A stretch of 50,518 bases of DNA. It comes from a virus. The stretch is from positions 1 through 50,518 of IMG/VR virus record IMGVR_UViG_3300042402_000227; one strand, written 5' to 3'. Every line of letters starts with the position of its first letter. Position 1 is the first letter of the stretch. The notes beneath the pieces are model-generated. The model was given only the letters and a program-made list of their open reading frames with translations, had not been told where the DNA came from and did no database searches. Shown here one piece after another: positions 1 to 8,976 of this stretch. Position numbers and translations under genes: made by a program.

Positions 1-705
1 GACGCTTAAGTTGGTATTATATCTGATTTTTATATTAGTTTTACCCATGTCTATCAATAGTTGCAAGAATTCATAATGTTCTTCTTGCATCATGGGCTCG
101 CCACCGCTAAAATGTATCTCTGTATATTCATCACACATATTGACCATATCGATGAGATCAGTAGTCATATGCGGTATCTTGGTATTAGTCAATAAACTGG
201 CTTTGACGGGTAATCCCATCTTCATCACTTCTACTGCCCAACTTGTGCTAAGACCCGGGCCGCAACTACGGCATTTGAAGTTGCATAGGCTATTAAAGAT
301 GATATCTATAGTGGCTAACTTTATTCCGGCTACGCTCCCATCACTATTAGTGTATTTTACTATATCTTTATACTTGTCATAGTTATTATGATTGGTATGA
401 TCGGGAAATTGACTATAGCGTTTATTGAAAATCATACGCATACTATCGATACCGCTATCTTCTTCTTTCCAGCATCGTGTACAAGCGTCTGGTTTTTTAC
501 CTTCTAAGAAATCTTTTCGTAACTGGTTCCACTTATCGTTGTGGAATATATCTACTATCTTACTCTCGTTCCAGTTACCTAATTTATGCCTATAATCATG
601 ACTATAGTAACAACAAGGCATCACCTTGCCATCAGGCTCGGTATGAATCTGCAACCAAGGAACACTACAAAAATGCTCAGGAAATTTGTCGTTTTCTAAT
701 GCCAT
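1..705 (-). CDS. Radical SAM protein, type B N-terminus (partial, 3' end outside window)
   Basis: Reading from an ATG at 705 leftward gives 235 open codons that run off the window edge. The radical SAM cluster-binding motif CNFKCRSC (C141, C145, C148) and the SAM-binding motif SGGEP (about 200-204) are both present. The first 80 residues carry C13 (CSVPW), the pair C31-C32 and C75/C78 (CTRCW), a Cys pattern expected to bind an auxiliary Fe-S cluster, as in the N-terminal twitch-type radical SAM proteins of phages. It is the sixth and last visible member of the array; its ATG lies 6 nt after the upstream stop, so it is probably co-translated. The family generates a 5'-deoxyadenosyl radical to modify a substrate; which substrate is not visible here. 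The C-terminal half is missing. Confidence 0.88.
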   Translation of the reverse strand, partial: MALENDKFPEHFCSVPWLQIHTEPDGKVMPCCYYSHDYRHKLGNWNESKIVDIFHNDKWNQLRKDFLEGKKPDACTRCWKEEDSGIDSMRMIFNKRYSQFPDHTNHNNYDKYKDIVKYTNSDGSVAGIKLATIDIIFNSLCNFKCRSCGPGLSTSWAVEVMKMGLPVKASLLTNTKIPHMTTDLIDMVNMCDEYTEIHFSGGEPMMQEEHYEFLQLLIDMGKTNIKIRYNTNLSV

Positions 706-711
706 GATGTA

Positions 712-2004
712 TTAGTAAATCCATCCATCAAGTTCGGGGAACACATTAGTGAAGTTTCTATCTCTACGATTGTCATACTCAGTAGTGAACTTCTTGAACT
801 GGTCTGTTCTCCATTCACGCTCAGTATCATTCATAGTTGACTTACGGGCTTTCCAGAAATCATAGACCATAGCCCATGTTTCTTTCTCTACGCTCTTGAT
901 CAAACTATCATTTTCTTTCATGAAGTTATTTGTATCTTCAAAATAACTATCAGCACTATCAGGTAATATACGCAAGTCAAACTGTTTAGGATCTACTAAT
1001 CGTGCGCAATTAAACATGATGTCAATACCATCTTTGCGGAACTCAATAACTTTCTTAATAAATGTCTTAAAGTTGAAAACGCTCAACAATCCAAATGTGA
1101 CCATGATACGAATAGGTACATGGAATGTTGTGCTGACTTTGCGAACAGTATCTTCCCACTGTGCTACATCTAGACCATCACGGATATACTCTGCTTGTGG
1201 TCCCCATGTATCCATGCTTGTATATACTTCAAGACCCTTGATAGTTTTAGCATTCAATAATGTCGTAGCCTTCTCAAAGAACATCTTTAGATTCTTCTCA
1301 GGTACGCATAAGTTGGTGTTGATAACTAATGTCAAGTTAGGATTGTGGTTCTGTGCTACGAAATCTAATAGTTTCATGAAGTTGCGTGTGGCGAGTGGTT
1401 CACCACCGGTGATTCTTAGATAACGCAAATCTTTGTATGCGTCGGGTAACCACTTCCAGAATGCATCGATATATGGGTTATCATCTTCTGGCAACATGTC
1501 GTGCATCTTGTCTTTATGCACAGTAGGATCTTCGATAGGATAACTACCGAATTTACGAACTTCATGCTCCCATCGTGAACTCTGTCCCGGACTGCAATAA
1601 CTACATGCAAAGTTACAAGTGTTTGCGAAACTAATCTCTAAGTAGCTAGGATTGATCGGCTTGTCATAAGGTGCATTCAATATTTCTGCTCTGCGCTCAA
1701 TAGCCCAGGACTCGTTAGTAAAACGCTTTCTATCGCTGATGACATCGGGGTTAATCGCTTCCATGTCAAAACAGTAGTAGCACTCTTTAGGCTTCTCACC
1801 ATTCATCATCTGACGGCGTTGCTCAATCTTATGTCCAGTATTATGTAATGCTGAAGGGTCTTTGTCAGTCTCTTCACGCTTCCAACGATGTATCGGTGGA
1901 TGATAACAACTGTGGTTCTCGCCCATACCGAAATGCATAGTGACCATAAGCCATTTTGCCGCACAAAAACTGTTTTGAATCTTAATTGGAATTTCTACAC
2001 TCAT
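712..2004 (-). CDS. Radical SAM protein, type A N-terminus
   Basis: A 430-aa radical SAM enzyme. The core motif CNFACSYC supplies C130, C134 and C137 for the 4Fe-4S cluster, and TGGEP (about 199-203) is the SAM-binding strand. The N-terminus has the type A signature shared with two neighbours: CAAKW (C14), SCYHPP (C33) and ECYYC (C75/C78), then SDR, which I read as an auxiliary-cluster twitch domain. The C-terminus ends with an RR..NF..FPEL motif, also conserved in the other type A members. The start at 2004 overlaps the previous stop by 4 nt (ATGA) and is preceded by AGGTGA. The reaction is unknown; peptide or glycan modification is possible but not shown. Confidence 0.9.
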   Translation of the reverse strand: MSVEIPIKIQNSFCAAKWLMVTMHFGMGENHSCYHPPIHRWKREETDKDPSALHNTGHKIEQRRQMMNGEKPKECYYCFDMEAINPDVISDRKRFTNESWAIERRAEILNAPYDKPINPSYLEISFANTCNFACSYCSPGQSSRWEHEVRKFGSYPIEDPTVHKDKMHDMLPEDDNPYIDAFWKWLPDAYKDLRYLRITGGEPLATRNFMKLLDFVAQNHNPNLTLVINTNLCVPEKNLKMFFEKATTLLNAKTIKGLEVYTSMDTWGPQAEYIRDGLDVAQWEDTVRKVSTTFHVPIRIMVTFGLLSVFNFKTFIKKVIEFRKDGIDIMFNCARLVDPKQFDLRILPDSADSYFEDTNNFMKENDSLIKSVEKETWAMVYDFWKARKSTMNDTEREWRTDQFKKFTTEYDNRRDRNFTNVFPELDGWIY

Positions 2005-3179
2005 AATATTTCACCTAATTCTGGTATATAATCTTTGTAACTTAAAGTTCTTGCCTTGTCTACTGCGTTGATGAACTGACTTGCCTTCGTCAATAACTTG
2101 GGATCATGCTCTATCATTAATTTAGCATACAATTCATTACGCTGCCATTCATGCAATTTATCTTTATAATAATCCCTGATCTTGTCTTTATAACTCTCAG
2201 GTAATGCGGCGAGACTTAGATAGTCTGGATACAATACATAATTGTGATGAGGTATCTTGTTATAATTTGTTTCTAGCCAAGTATTTAACACATCCAAATT
2301 CAATATGTTTAGTATGCTTACAGTCTGTGTGACATGCCAATATACATTATCTACTTTGTTTAATTTCTCTATGCTAGTGACAGTTTCATCCCATTGTGTA
2401 GGATATCTGATATAATAGTTTCTAATATCGTAATCATCGATGCTTGCATTGACTGTGACTTTCATGAATGACTTCCACAATTCTATCAGATTATCAGGAA
2501 TGTCCATCATGTTTAGGCTATATACAAGATGTACTTTTTGTGCTGTACCATTATCGATTAGATTTTGCAGATAGCGGAAGTGTGCTTTGATCAATGTGGG
2601 TTCACCACCATTGATGTATATTTCTTCTACACCTTCGCTATACTTTGTCAACTCGTCATAGAACTCTGGATCTTCGAACCACTTAAAGTTCTCTACGGGT
2701 CTTAGAACGAACCAAGGTAAGTCTTTGCTTATTTTCTTTTCGTCTGGATACCATTTGCTACTACTATAACTGTTACAAGTCAAGCAGGCATTATTACACA
2801 CATTGCCTAAACGCAATTCGATATAACGATAATTAGGTCTCTTGATGAAAGATGTTTTCTCAAGTTGATCTATGATGTGTGCCCAGCGTTTGTTTTCGTA
2901 CTGTCTTTTGCTTTCTAGTCCTGCATCTTCATCACGCCAGCATCCTTCACATTCGATAGGGCGTCTGCCGTCGATCATATCTTGTCTTACTTTGATAAAC
3001 TTATCGCTGTTGATGACATCATCGAGGCTGTCATTATCTAATGTAACAAGGCTGTTAGTACCTTGTTTCTTAGCCCAACTAACTGCATCATTATGATTGC
3101 TACGGCAACAAAGGCTGACACCACCGTTAGGGTGTGTCGCTAGATGCATCCAAGGTAGCACACATAATGTTTTACTCAT
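2001..3179 (-). CDS. Radical SAM protein, type B N-terminus
   Basis: A 392-aa radical SAM enzyme with the motif CNNACLTC (C128, C132, C135) and NGGEPT (about 190-195). The N-terminus has the type B pattern: CVLPW (C6), a C24-C25 pair, then G-R-R-P and CEGCW (C77/C80), likely ligands of an auxiliary Fe-S cluster. The C-terminus closes with an IPEL motif reminiscent of the FPEL ending of type A members. It is the shortest complete member of the array. Both ends overlap neighbours by an ATGA, so it belongs to the same translationally coupled chain. The substrate is unknown. Confidence 0.9.
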   Translation of the reverse strand: MSKTLCVLPWMHLATHPNGGVSLCCRSNHNDAVSWAKKQGTNSLVTLDNDSLDDVINSDKFIKVRQDMIDGRRPIECEGCWRDEDAGLESKRQYENKRWAHIIDQLEKTSFIKRPNYRYIELRLGNVCNNACLTCNSYSSSKWYPDEKKISKDLPWFVLRPVENFKWFEDPEFYDELTKYSEGVEEIYINGGEPTLIKAHFRYLQNLIDNGTAQKVHLVYSLNMMDIPDNLIELWKSFMKVTVNASIDDYDIRNYYIRYPTQWDETVTSIEKLNKVDNVYWHVTQTVSILNILNLDVLNTWLETNYNKIPHHNYVLYPDYLSLAALPESYKDKIRDYYKDKLHEWQRNELYAKLMIEHDPKLLTKASQFINAVDKARTLSYKDYIPELGEIL

Positions 3180-4573
3180 ATCTTATCCCACCATTCTAAC
3201 AATTTAGGATGACGGCTATAGATATCACGCAATGTTAATTTAGCCTCGCGTATCTGTTCTAGTCTATGAACCCAACCTTTACCGTTCTTAGCTGCCTGGC
3301 GGAATGTGTCGGGCCATTCTTCTTCGTGTGTTTTTCTAGTATATTTCAATGCTTCTAAGTTAGCGATCAAAGTACCATGACGCCATTCATCTGCTTTAGG
3401 TCTGATATAATCAAGTATATCATCGCATACTTCATTCAGTACTTCTCTAGGCCAACTAGTTGGACTCCACATGATGTCAGGATGGAACGCGAATGTGATC
3501 TTTGTCTCAATCTTTACGCCCAACTCATTACTCAAATCAAACAAATCTTTCAATGCGAACATACCGGGTGCTGTGATAGTCAAATCTAATACCATCTTTT
3601 GTCTGCCACCGGGCAATTCACAACCACGCTTGAAGTTTTCTAACCAACGATCCCACTTGATACCTGTGCGTATATATTCAACGATTTCACCCGTGCCGTC
3701 AATACTTGCGCACATCATCCAATCTTTGAAATGCGGTAGATAATCAAATAAGTTCTTATCACCAAATTGAACGCGGCTTAAGTTACTATTGTATCGCATG
3801 AAACAATTCTTTGCGCTACCATTCTTTAACATTTCTTCCAATGTCCACCAATGCACATCATACATCAATGGCTCGCCACCTACCCAGTACATTTCTTCAA
3901 CGATACCGCGACTTACTGCATCACGAAACTCTGGCTCGACAACCTCAGTCTGGAACTTCTCCATAGCAGTCTTGATCTCTGGGACCATGAATGGTTGATT
4001 CTTGGGAGTCCACATATTGTTGATCTTCTTTTCAGATTCCCATGAACTGCTTAACTGCTCACCGCACATGCGGCATTTGAAATTACATAGATTGCTGAAA
4101 CGGTAATCGAATGATATAGGTTCCATAGTGGTATGACCTGTATCATCGGTCTTGTCGAATGCCTCTTGTATCTTATGCTTGAATAGTGTGCCTGTGAACC
4201 ATCCGCGATAACTGTGACCTTCCATCAATAGATTCTTGTTACAGACATCGCATTGTGGAATCTCTTCTCCGCGCATTAACTTTACACGGATATCACGCAT
4301 ATATGGACTGTTCCAATGTTCTTTCAATGACATTGGTCTATATTTGTCTAGTGATGTCTCACTATCCTTTACTGCGCCATAACGCTCATCATTACTGCTG
4401 TCGATATATTGCTTTTGAAAACTATGTTCTTCACGGCTAGCACAACATAATCTGCGTTCGCTTTGTGGACTTATGTATGTGTGCGTCCATGGAGCCATGC
4501 AAAAGACTTTGTTTTCGCTGTCTTTTGCTGGCTTCGCATCATCACCCCATATCGGAATTATCTTATTTGTCAT
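3176..4573 (-). CDS. Radical SAM protein, type B N-terminus
   Basis: A 465-aa radical SAM enzyme. CNFKCRMC gives C163, C167 and C170, and VGGEPL lies at about 231-236. The N-terminal part holds CMAPW (C25), C43-C44 and CDVC (C108/C111), the type B pattern with a longer spacer before the last Cys pair than in its neighbours. The start overlaps the end of the upstream gene by 11 nt and has no clear Shine-Dalgarno of its own, so translation probably depends on coupling. The C-terminus ends in a Trp-rich tail (LLEWWDKI). Phage twitch-type radical SAM proteins of this kind lack an assigned reaction, and nothing in the sequence fixes one. Confidence 0.9.
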   Translation of the reverse strand: MTNKIIPIWGDDAKPAKDSENKVFCMAPWTHTYISPQSERRLCCASREEHSFQKQYIDSSNDERYGAVKDSETSLDKYRPMSLKEHWNSPYMRDIRVKLMRGEEIPQCDVCNKNLLMEGHSYRGWFTGTLFKHKIQEAFDKTDDTGHTTMEPISFDYRFSNLCNFKCRMCGEQLSSSWESEKKINNMWTPKNQPFMVPEIKTAMEKFQTEVVEPEFRDAVSRGIVEEMYWVGGEPLMYDVHWWTLEEMLKNGSAKNCFMRYNSNLSRVQFGDKNLFDYLPHFKDWMMCASIDGTGEIVEYIRTGIKWDRWLENFKRGCELPGGRQKMVLDLTITAPGMFALKDLFDLSNELGVKIETKITFAFHPDIMWSPTSWPREVLNEVCDDILDYIRPKADEWRHGTLIANLEALKYTRKTHEEEWPDTFRQAAKNGKGWVHRLEQIREAKLTLRDIYSRHPKLLEWWDKI

Positions 4574-6104
4574 TTTCTAAGTCAGGGTTGACGAACACTT
4601 CCTTGCTAGGATCTTCAGGTGGATGCTCTGGTACTAAGTCCATACCTTCACGATAGTTACCTGTGATGATCTCTGCACTAGTAGGTACTTCAGTATCGAT
4701 ACTGTCGAACCAATCAACGAATTCCTGGGGGAAAGTCTCACGGAAATTCTTTGCACGGCGTACATCATACTGACTATAGAACTGTTTGAAGTCTCGTTTA
4801 TTCTGCTCAGGATCCTTCACATTCTTGTGAGGAGTCTTGATGACGTCAAGATAGTCAATCAATCTTTGAGTCTGCTCACGCTCAATAGCAGTCAACAATG
4901 GTTCACCGTTTGTAGTCTTCTCGTTGAGATGAACATAATGATTCAACCAATGTTGTAATTTTTCGCTATACTTCTGACGAATCTCCATAGGCAACATCGC
5001 GCAACTCTGGAAACTTGGGAAACGCAAGATGTTCAATGACATAGTTGGATATGTAGAATCATGCTTACGCTTGAAGTTCATGATCTCTGTCATGAATTCT
5101 GTGATGCTCGACAAGCAGAGGCTATTGATAGTCATCATGATATGTGTGCGCTTGACATTGCCTTCTGTGTGCAATCTTTCTAGGTTGCGCAACCATATAT
5201 CCCAATTGAATCCATCGCGGATATACTCAGCATGTTTGCCGGTCGCTTCACAGCTAGTATAAACTTCTAGCCAAGGAACATAATGGCTCAATTCGATAAA
5301 ACGATCCATGATGTCATCTTTAGGTACGAGGTTACTATTGATAGCATAACGCATGACCTTGCCGTCTGGACGATTCTTTACACGCTCTTGATTTGCTTTG
5401 AACCATTCGAACAACTTCCATACACCGGCAGCCATTAATGGCTCACCGCCAGTGATACGAATCTCTTCTAGGTTATCAGCAAGACCATTCTCTTGTTCCC
5501 ACCAGCGCCAGAACGCTTGTGTGTATGGGTTCACATCATCAGGCAGTGGCTTGGCATGATCTGCTTTGTTGATGAAGTGACTACGGGCGTCACCGTTGAT
5601 GTTACGATATGGTCCGAACTTGACGATATCCTTTACCCATGTCGTGCTGAAACTTGGATTGCAGTATGAACATGCGAAATTACAAGTTCTATCGAATGCG
5701 ATCTCAAGTGTACGCAACATAGTATTTTCTTGCCAGTCTGCTTTGGCAGTCTGTGCGATATACTCTTCTTGGTGTACAGCAGTCTTATATACACGGTCTG
5801 AGATAGATCCGCGACCTAGGTCTTCGATCTTCCAACAATATTCACATTCTTGTGGACGAGTACCTTCCTGCATCATTTTACGCATCAATTTCTTGTGCGG
5901 AGTATTATGAATAGCAGTTGGGTTATCTTTCAACTCATTAGCATCGATCTGATGTCCTAATGGGTGGTGACAACTTGCTGTCTGTCCATTGCCTAACCAA
6001 ATAGTAGCGTTTAGCCACTTGGCTGCACAATAACTATCGCTAACGATGTCAATGACTCGCTTCTTATAGTCTGCGTATGTTTCTTCCGGTCTTTTACCTG
6101 CCAT
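4563..6104 (-). CDS. Radical SAM protein, type A N-terminus
   Basis: A 513-aa radical SAM enzyme with CNFACSYC (C141, C145, C148) and TGGEP (about 218-222). Type A N-terminus: CAAKW (C26), SCHHP (C45), an AIHNT..K segment and CEYCW (C87/C90), followed by SDR. Between the core motif and GGEP is a segment with PYTQAFWRWW, matched by PYIDAFWKW and PYVEAFWKWW in the two other type A proteins, so the three are clear paralogues. The RR..NF.ETFP motif is followed by about 45 extra residues rich in Glu, Pro and Asp that the 430-aa paralogue lacks. ATG at 6104 is preceded by a GAGGA ribosome site. Substrate unknown. Confidence 0.9.
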   Translation of the reverse strand: MAGKRPEETYADYKKRVIDIVSDSYCAAKWLNATIWLGNGQTASCHHPLGHQIDANELKDNPTAIHNTPHKKLMRKMMQEGTRPQECEYCWKIEDLGRGSISDRVYKTAVHQEEYIAQTAKADWQENTMLRTLEIAFDRTCNFACSYCNPSFSTTWVKDIVKFGPYRNINGDARSHFINKADHAKPLPDDVNPYTQAFWRWWEQENGLADNLEEIRITGGEPLMAAGVWKLFEWFKANQERVKNRPDGKVMRYAINSNLVPKDDIMDRFIELSHYVPWLEVYTSCEATGKHAEYIRDGFNWDIWLRNLERLHTEGNVKRTHIMMTINSLCLSSITEFMTEIMNFKRKHDSTYPTMSLNILRFPSFQSCAMLPMEIRQKYSEKLQHWLNHYVHLNEKTTNGEPLLTAIEREQTQRLIDYLDVIKTPHKNVKDPEQNKRDFKQFYSQYDVRRAKNFRETFPQEFVDWFDSIDTEVPTSAEIITGNYREGMDLVPEHPPEDPSKEVFVNPDLENDK

Positions 6105-6111
6105 ATTATCC

Positions 6112-7677
6112 TCAATTTTGTGTATATGCTTTCACACACTCTTTCCAATAGTTCTTAAACTCAGGAAAGGTGAGTAAAAAGTTAGTGCCCCGTCTTTTGT
6201 CAAACTCTTTAATGAAAAGATAGAAATTTCTTTTATTTATAGACTTTTGATTTTGGGGTAAAGATTCCTTCATCACAGCCAAATCTCGCTTGACTTTAAG
6301 AATCTCATAGGGCTTGAACCCCTCGAATGTCTCAAGGTAATCATCACCCTGTACATTATCTTCCATGAACTTTAAGCAACGCTCTACTTCTTCTATCTCT
6401 TTCTCCGTCGCATTGGTCACGCTGAACCAAGGAGGGAAACGCAGTATAGGGATGTCAAAGAACACTCTTTGGAACTTCTTTTGTGTGTAAACTTTATGCA
6501 CGATTCCATGCTCTTTTTCTGTTTCAGTTTGCTCGGGCGCTATAGTGAATTCTGTCTGCGCACGACCACCGAATTCACGGCGTAGTTCCAATATCATCTC
6601 TAAGAACTTGTATAGGCTAGGGATGCTCAACAAGTTAAAAGTATTGATGAAACTCACAGTGGTATACTTTGTTTCACGCAAGAAAGTCCTGATATTATTC
6701 AGCATCCTATCAAATTCTAGGCCTGTACGCATATATTCTGCTTGTGGGCCTACACCGTCTAGTGATACGAATAACCAGAAATGCTTGAAGCCTTTGTCTA
6801 CATACCAGTGATTTCCGCTGAACTCATTGAAGTTTTCCTTGTCTTCATATGTACGCAACTCTTCGATAGCCTTGACCTTCTCAAGGAACTTGTCGAATAG
6901 TTTCTGATCGGGCGGGCACATGTTGCTTGTGATGCTCAACTCAAGTTGACCATGTGGATTATTGTTCACATAGTCTAATACCTTGAATGTGTTCTTATCC
7001 ATGAGTGGCTCACCACCTGTCATGCGGAACACACGCAACTTTCTATAGATAGTAGGCCACCATTTCCAGAATGCCTCGACATAAGGATTTTCCTTCTGTG
7101 CTACTCTGATGGGCATGAGTCCCTTTTGTTCTAATGATGGTAGATCATTATGAACATAATTATCTAATACGAATCCGCCATACTTTCGTACTTCTTCTTC
7201 CCATGATGTTGACAAATGTGGGCTACAATACATACACTTGAAATTACATGCTTGATTAAAGTTCACTTCAACATAGCGGGGAGTCACATCATAGTCCCAA
7301 GGATTACCGGTGACTTCATCAAATGTAGGTGCGTTCCACCATTCACTACTGCGATAATGACGATCACTCAAATGTCCTTTGGGGTCTTCACTTTGTGCGT
7401 CTTCTACTCGCCAGCAATATGCGCAGCCATCAGGGCGTTTGCCCTCAATCATCATCTTGCGCTCTGCTATCTTCTGCGGCGTGTTGTGTAGTGCGCTTGG
7501 TTGCTTTTCTAGTAATTCGACAGGTATCTTGTGTGTAGGTGGATGATAACAACTCTGTGTCAATCCTTGCGGTAAGTGTAAACTAACCTGTTGCCATTTT
7601 GCTAGGCATAAAGAAGGACTGACCGCATTTAAGCGGTCTCGCATGTCCCTAGCAAATTGATCGTATTCTCCTGCCAT
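6112..7677 (-). CDS. Radical SAM protein, type A N-terminus (first of the array)
   Basis: A 521-aa radical SAM enzyme, the largest and the promoter-proximal member of the six. CNFKCMYC supplies C144, C148 and C151, and TGGEP lies at about 220-224. Type A N-terminus: CLAKW (C24), SCYHPP (C43), SALHNT and CAYCW (C85/C88), then SDR. It has a longer central insert (about 260-300, Glu/Lys-rich) than its paralogues and ends with RR..NFLLTFPE. The start codon at 7677 shares a base with the preceding stop (TAATG). The family uses SAM and a 4Fe-4S cluster for radical chemistry; the substrate here cannot be inferred from sequence alone. Confidence 0.9.
   Translation of the reverse strand: MAGEYDQFARDMRDRLNAVSPSLCLAKWQQVSLHLPQGLTQSCYHPPTHKIPVELLEKQPSALHNTPQKIAERKMMIEGKRPDGCAYCWRVEDAQSEDPKGHLSDRHYRSSEWWNAPTFDEVTGNPWDYDVTPRYVEVNFNQACNFKCMYCSPHLSTSWEEEVRKYGGFVLDNYVHNDLPSLEQKGLMPIRVAQKENPYVEAFWKWWPTIYRKLRVFRMTGGEPLMDKNTFKVLDYVNNNPHGQLELSITSNMCPPDQKLFDKFLEKVKAIEELRTYEDKENFNEFSGNHWYVDKGFKHFWLFVSLDGVGPQAEYMRTGLEFDRMLNNIRTFLRETKYTTVSFINTFNLLSIPSLYKFLEMILELRREFGGRAQTEFTIAPEQTETEKEHGIVHKVYTQKKFQRVFFDIPILRFPPWFSVTNATEKEIEEVERCLKFMEDNVQGDDYLETFEGFKPYEILKVKRDLAVMKESLPQNQKSINKRNFYLFIKEFDKRRGTNFLLTFPEFKNYWKECVKAYTQN
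6234..6241 (-). promoter_or_regulatory. Possible internal late promoter (TATAAATA)
   Basis: A perfect TATAAATA on the minus strand lies inside the 3' end of the first radical SAM gene, about 130 nt before the next start at 6104. It could give the five downstream radical SAM genes extra late transcription. It is inside coding sequence in an AT-rich genome, so chance is a real alternative. Confidence 0.3.
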
Positions 7678-8630
7678 TACCAGCCTTCGATCCTTCTGAT
7701 CACATCCATCTCTGTGACAAGCGGTCCTAGATTATGCTTATCACTATTATAATGACGCTTGAAGAATTTGCTTTGCTCAGGTGACAATGTACAGATAGGC
7801 AAGCCTAACTTATTTTCTAAGTGCGCGCCTGCATCTTCCATAGCGACTTTAGGATCTTTACCTTCAGCATATTCTTTCCATAACTCAGGATAGTTATCGA
7901 ACCACTGAACATTTGTGTGATCCCATTCACTCAACATAGTTAAGTATGTTCCCAATCTTGCGCCATACATAGCCCAATAACCGTTCTCAACATCACTACC
8001 AACATTCTGCCAGATAGTGAGATTATTCAAGTTTCTGCTAGCCACTGTCTCTTTGAATTCTTCTACTGTAGGTACAGCGCCTTTATTCAAGCACATCTTG
8101 ACACCTTCACGAAAGCCTGCACGCCATGCTTGAAAAGGTGTATAGTTAGGATATGTTGTTGAATAGCAATCATACATAGCCCAATAGAGGCTGTCTTTGC
8201 TATCTAAACAGAAATCAGCGATTCGTGATACATCGCCTTCAGTCTGATGCTCATGTGTCTTCATCTCACGCACATAAGTCTTAGTCCAACTGCTCATGCC
8301 ACCATTGCCATAACGCAGTCCATTGATAGCATTGATCGCTTTCCAGCGAAACTGTGCTAATTTGAATTTAGGATCTTTGTCTGTGAAGTCTAACTGAATG
8401 TTGAAGAAACTCTCGTCAGGCATATTGTCGCCGTCGATCAATATGAATCTTTCTGTGTCGCTTGCTTCACCTGCGGCTTTGTGTGCGGCATCGCTACCCT
8501 TGACACCGTCTACGCGCTTTGCCCAAGGAACCATGTTTTGAATTTGTAGCCAGAATTCTTCTTTCTGTGGCTCATCATAACTTAGGTAAATGCAGTCGAG
8601 TTCTGCAACATCTACAATATCATAACTCAT
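7677..8630 (-). CDS. Glycosyltransferase-like protein with LIDGDN motif
   Basis: A 317-aa protein from ATG at 8630. A longer in-frame start at 8669 would be GTG and lies deeper inside the upstream gene; I prefer 8630 because it is ATG, has GGAAG 10 nt upstream and gives a natural N-terminus (MSYDI..). The segment FILIDGDN (D66-G-D68) preceded by beta strands fits the metal-binding DXD motif of GT-A fold glycosyltransferases, and YLSYDEP near the start fits the nucleotide-sugar strand. Proteins of this type are common in marine phages and are usually annotated only as glycosyltransferase-like. It sits directly before the radical SAM array and overlaps the upstream gene by 11 nt. The sugar and acceptor are unknown. 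Confidence 0.6.
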   Translation of the reverse strand: MSYDIVDVAELDCIYLSYDEPQKEEFWLQIQNMVPWAKRVDGVKGSDAAHKAAGEASDTERFILIDGDNMPDESFFNIQLDFTDKDPKFKLAQFRWKAINAINGLRYGNGGMSSWTKTYVREMKTHEHQTEGDVSRIADFCLDSKDSLYWAMYDCYSTTYPNYTPFQAWRAGFREGVKMCLNKGAVPTVEEFKETVASRNLNNLTIWQNVGSDVENGYWAMYGARLGTYLTMLSEWDHTNVQWFDNYPELWKEYAEGKDPKVAMEDAGAHLENKLGLPICTLSPEQSKFFKRHYNSDKHNLGPLVTEMDVIRRIEGW

Positions 8631-8976
8631 GTGTATGTAACTTCCATTTTTGTTGATCTGCGTAGTCACTATTTACTACCACGCTGACATCTGTTTTTGC
8701 AGTAGGTTGACCTTCATCGTCTGGCTTGAGTTTAGAGTAAGTCATACCTGGAATGATCTTTTTGATCTGACCATCAACTACTTTGATATCGTAGCGCATC
8801 TCGGCAAAAGTATTCTTATCGATTATGATATACTTGCCTTCTGGTTTTTCGCAGGTATAAAAGTCTACACTACCATCGTCTTTGTAGTATAGTCTAAATT
8901 CAACGGGTTCTGGTACAGTCTCTTCAGCCACTAGATATTCTACCCCGTTTATCTCTATTACTTTAAGTCTTTCCAT
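8620..8976 (-). CDS. Small conserved-type phage protein, unknown function
   Basis: A 118-aa protein that I do not recognise beyond its resemblance to small unknown proteins next to glycosyltransferases in marine phages. It begins with a short strand-rich part (VIEINGVEYLV), then EFRLYYKDDG and a CEKPEGKYIIID segment, and looks all-beta with no signal peptide or membrane segment. It overlaps the gene before it by 14 nt and the gene after it by 11 nt, so it is a true member of the operon. It might be an accessory subunit of one of the flanking GT-like enzymes, but that is only a guess from position. Confidence 0.6.
   Translation of the reverse strand: MERLKVIEINGVEYLVAEETVPEPVEFRLYYKDDGSVDFYTCEKPEGKYIIIDKNTFAEMRYDIKVVDGQIKKIIPGMTYSKLKPDDEGQPTAKTDVSVVVNSDYADQQKWKLHTHEL

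Noticed and set aside
8631-8669. Extended start (GTG) for the GT-like protein
   Set aside because: The ATG at 8630 has a better ribosome site and less overlap with the upstream gene.
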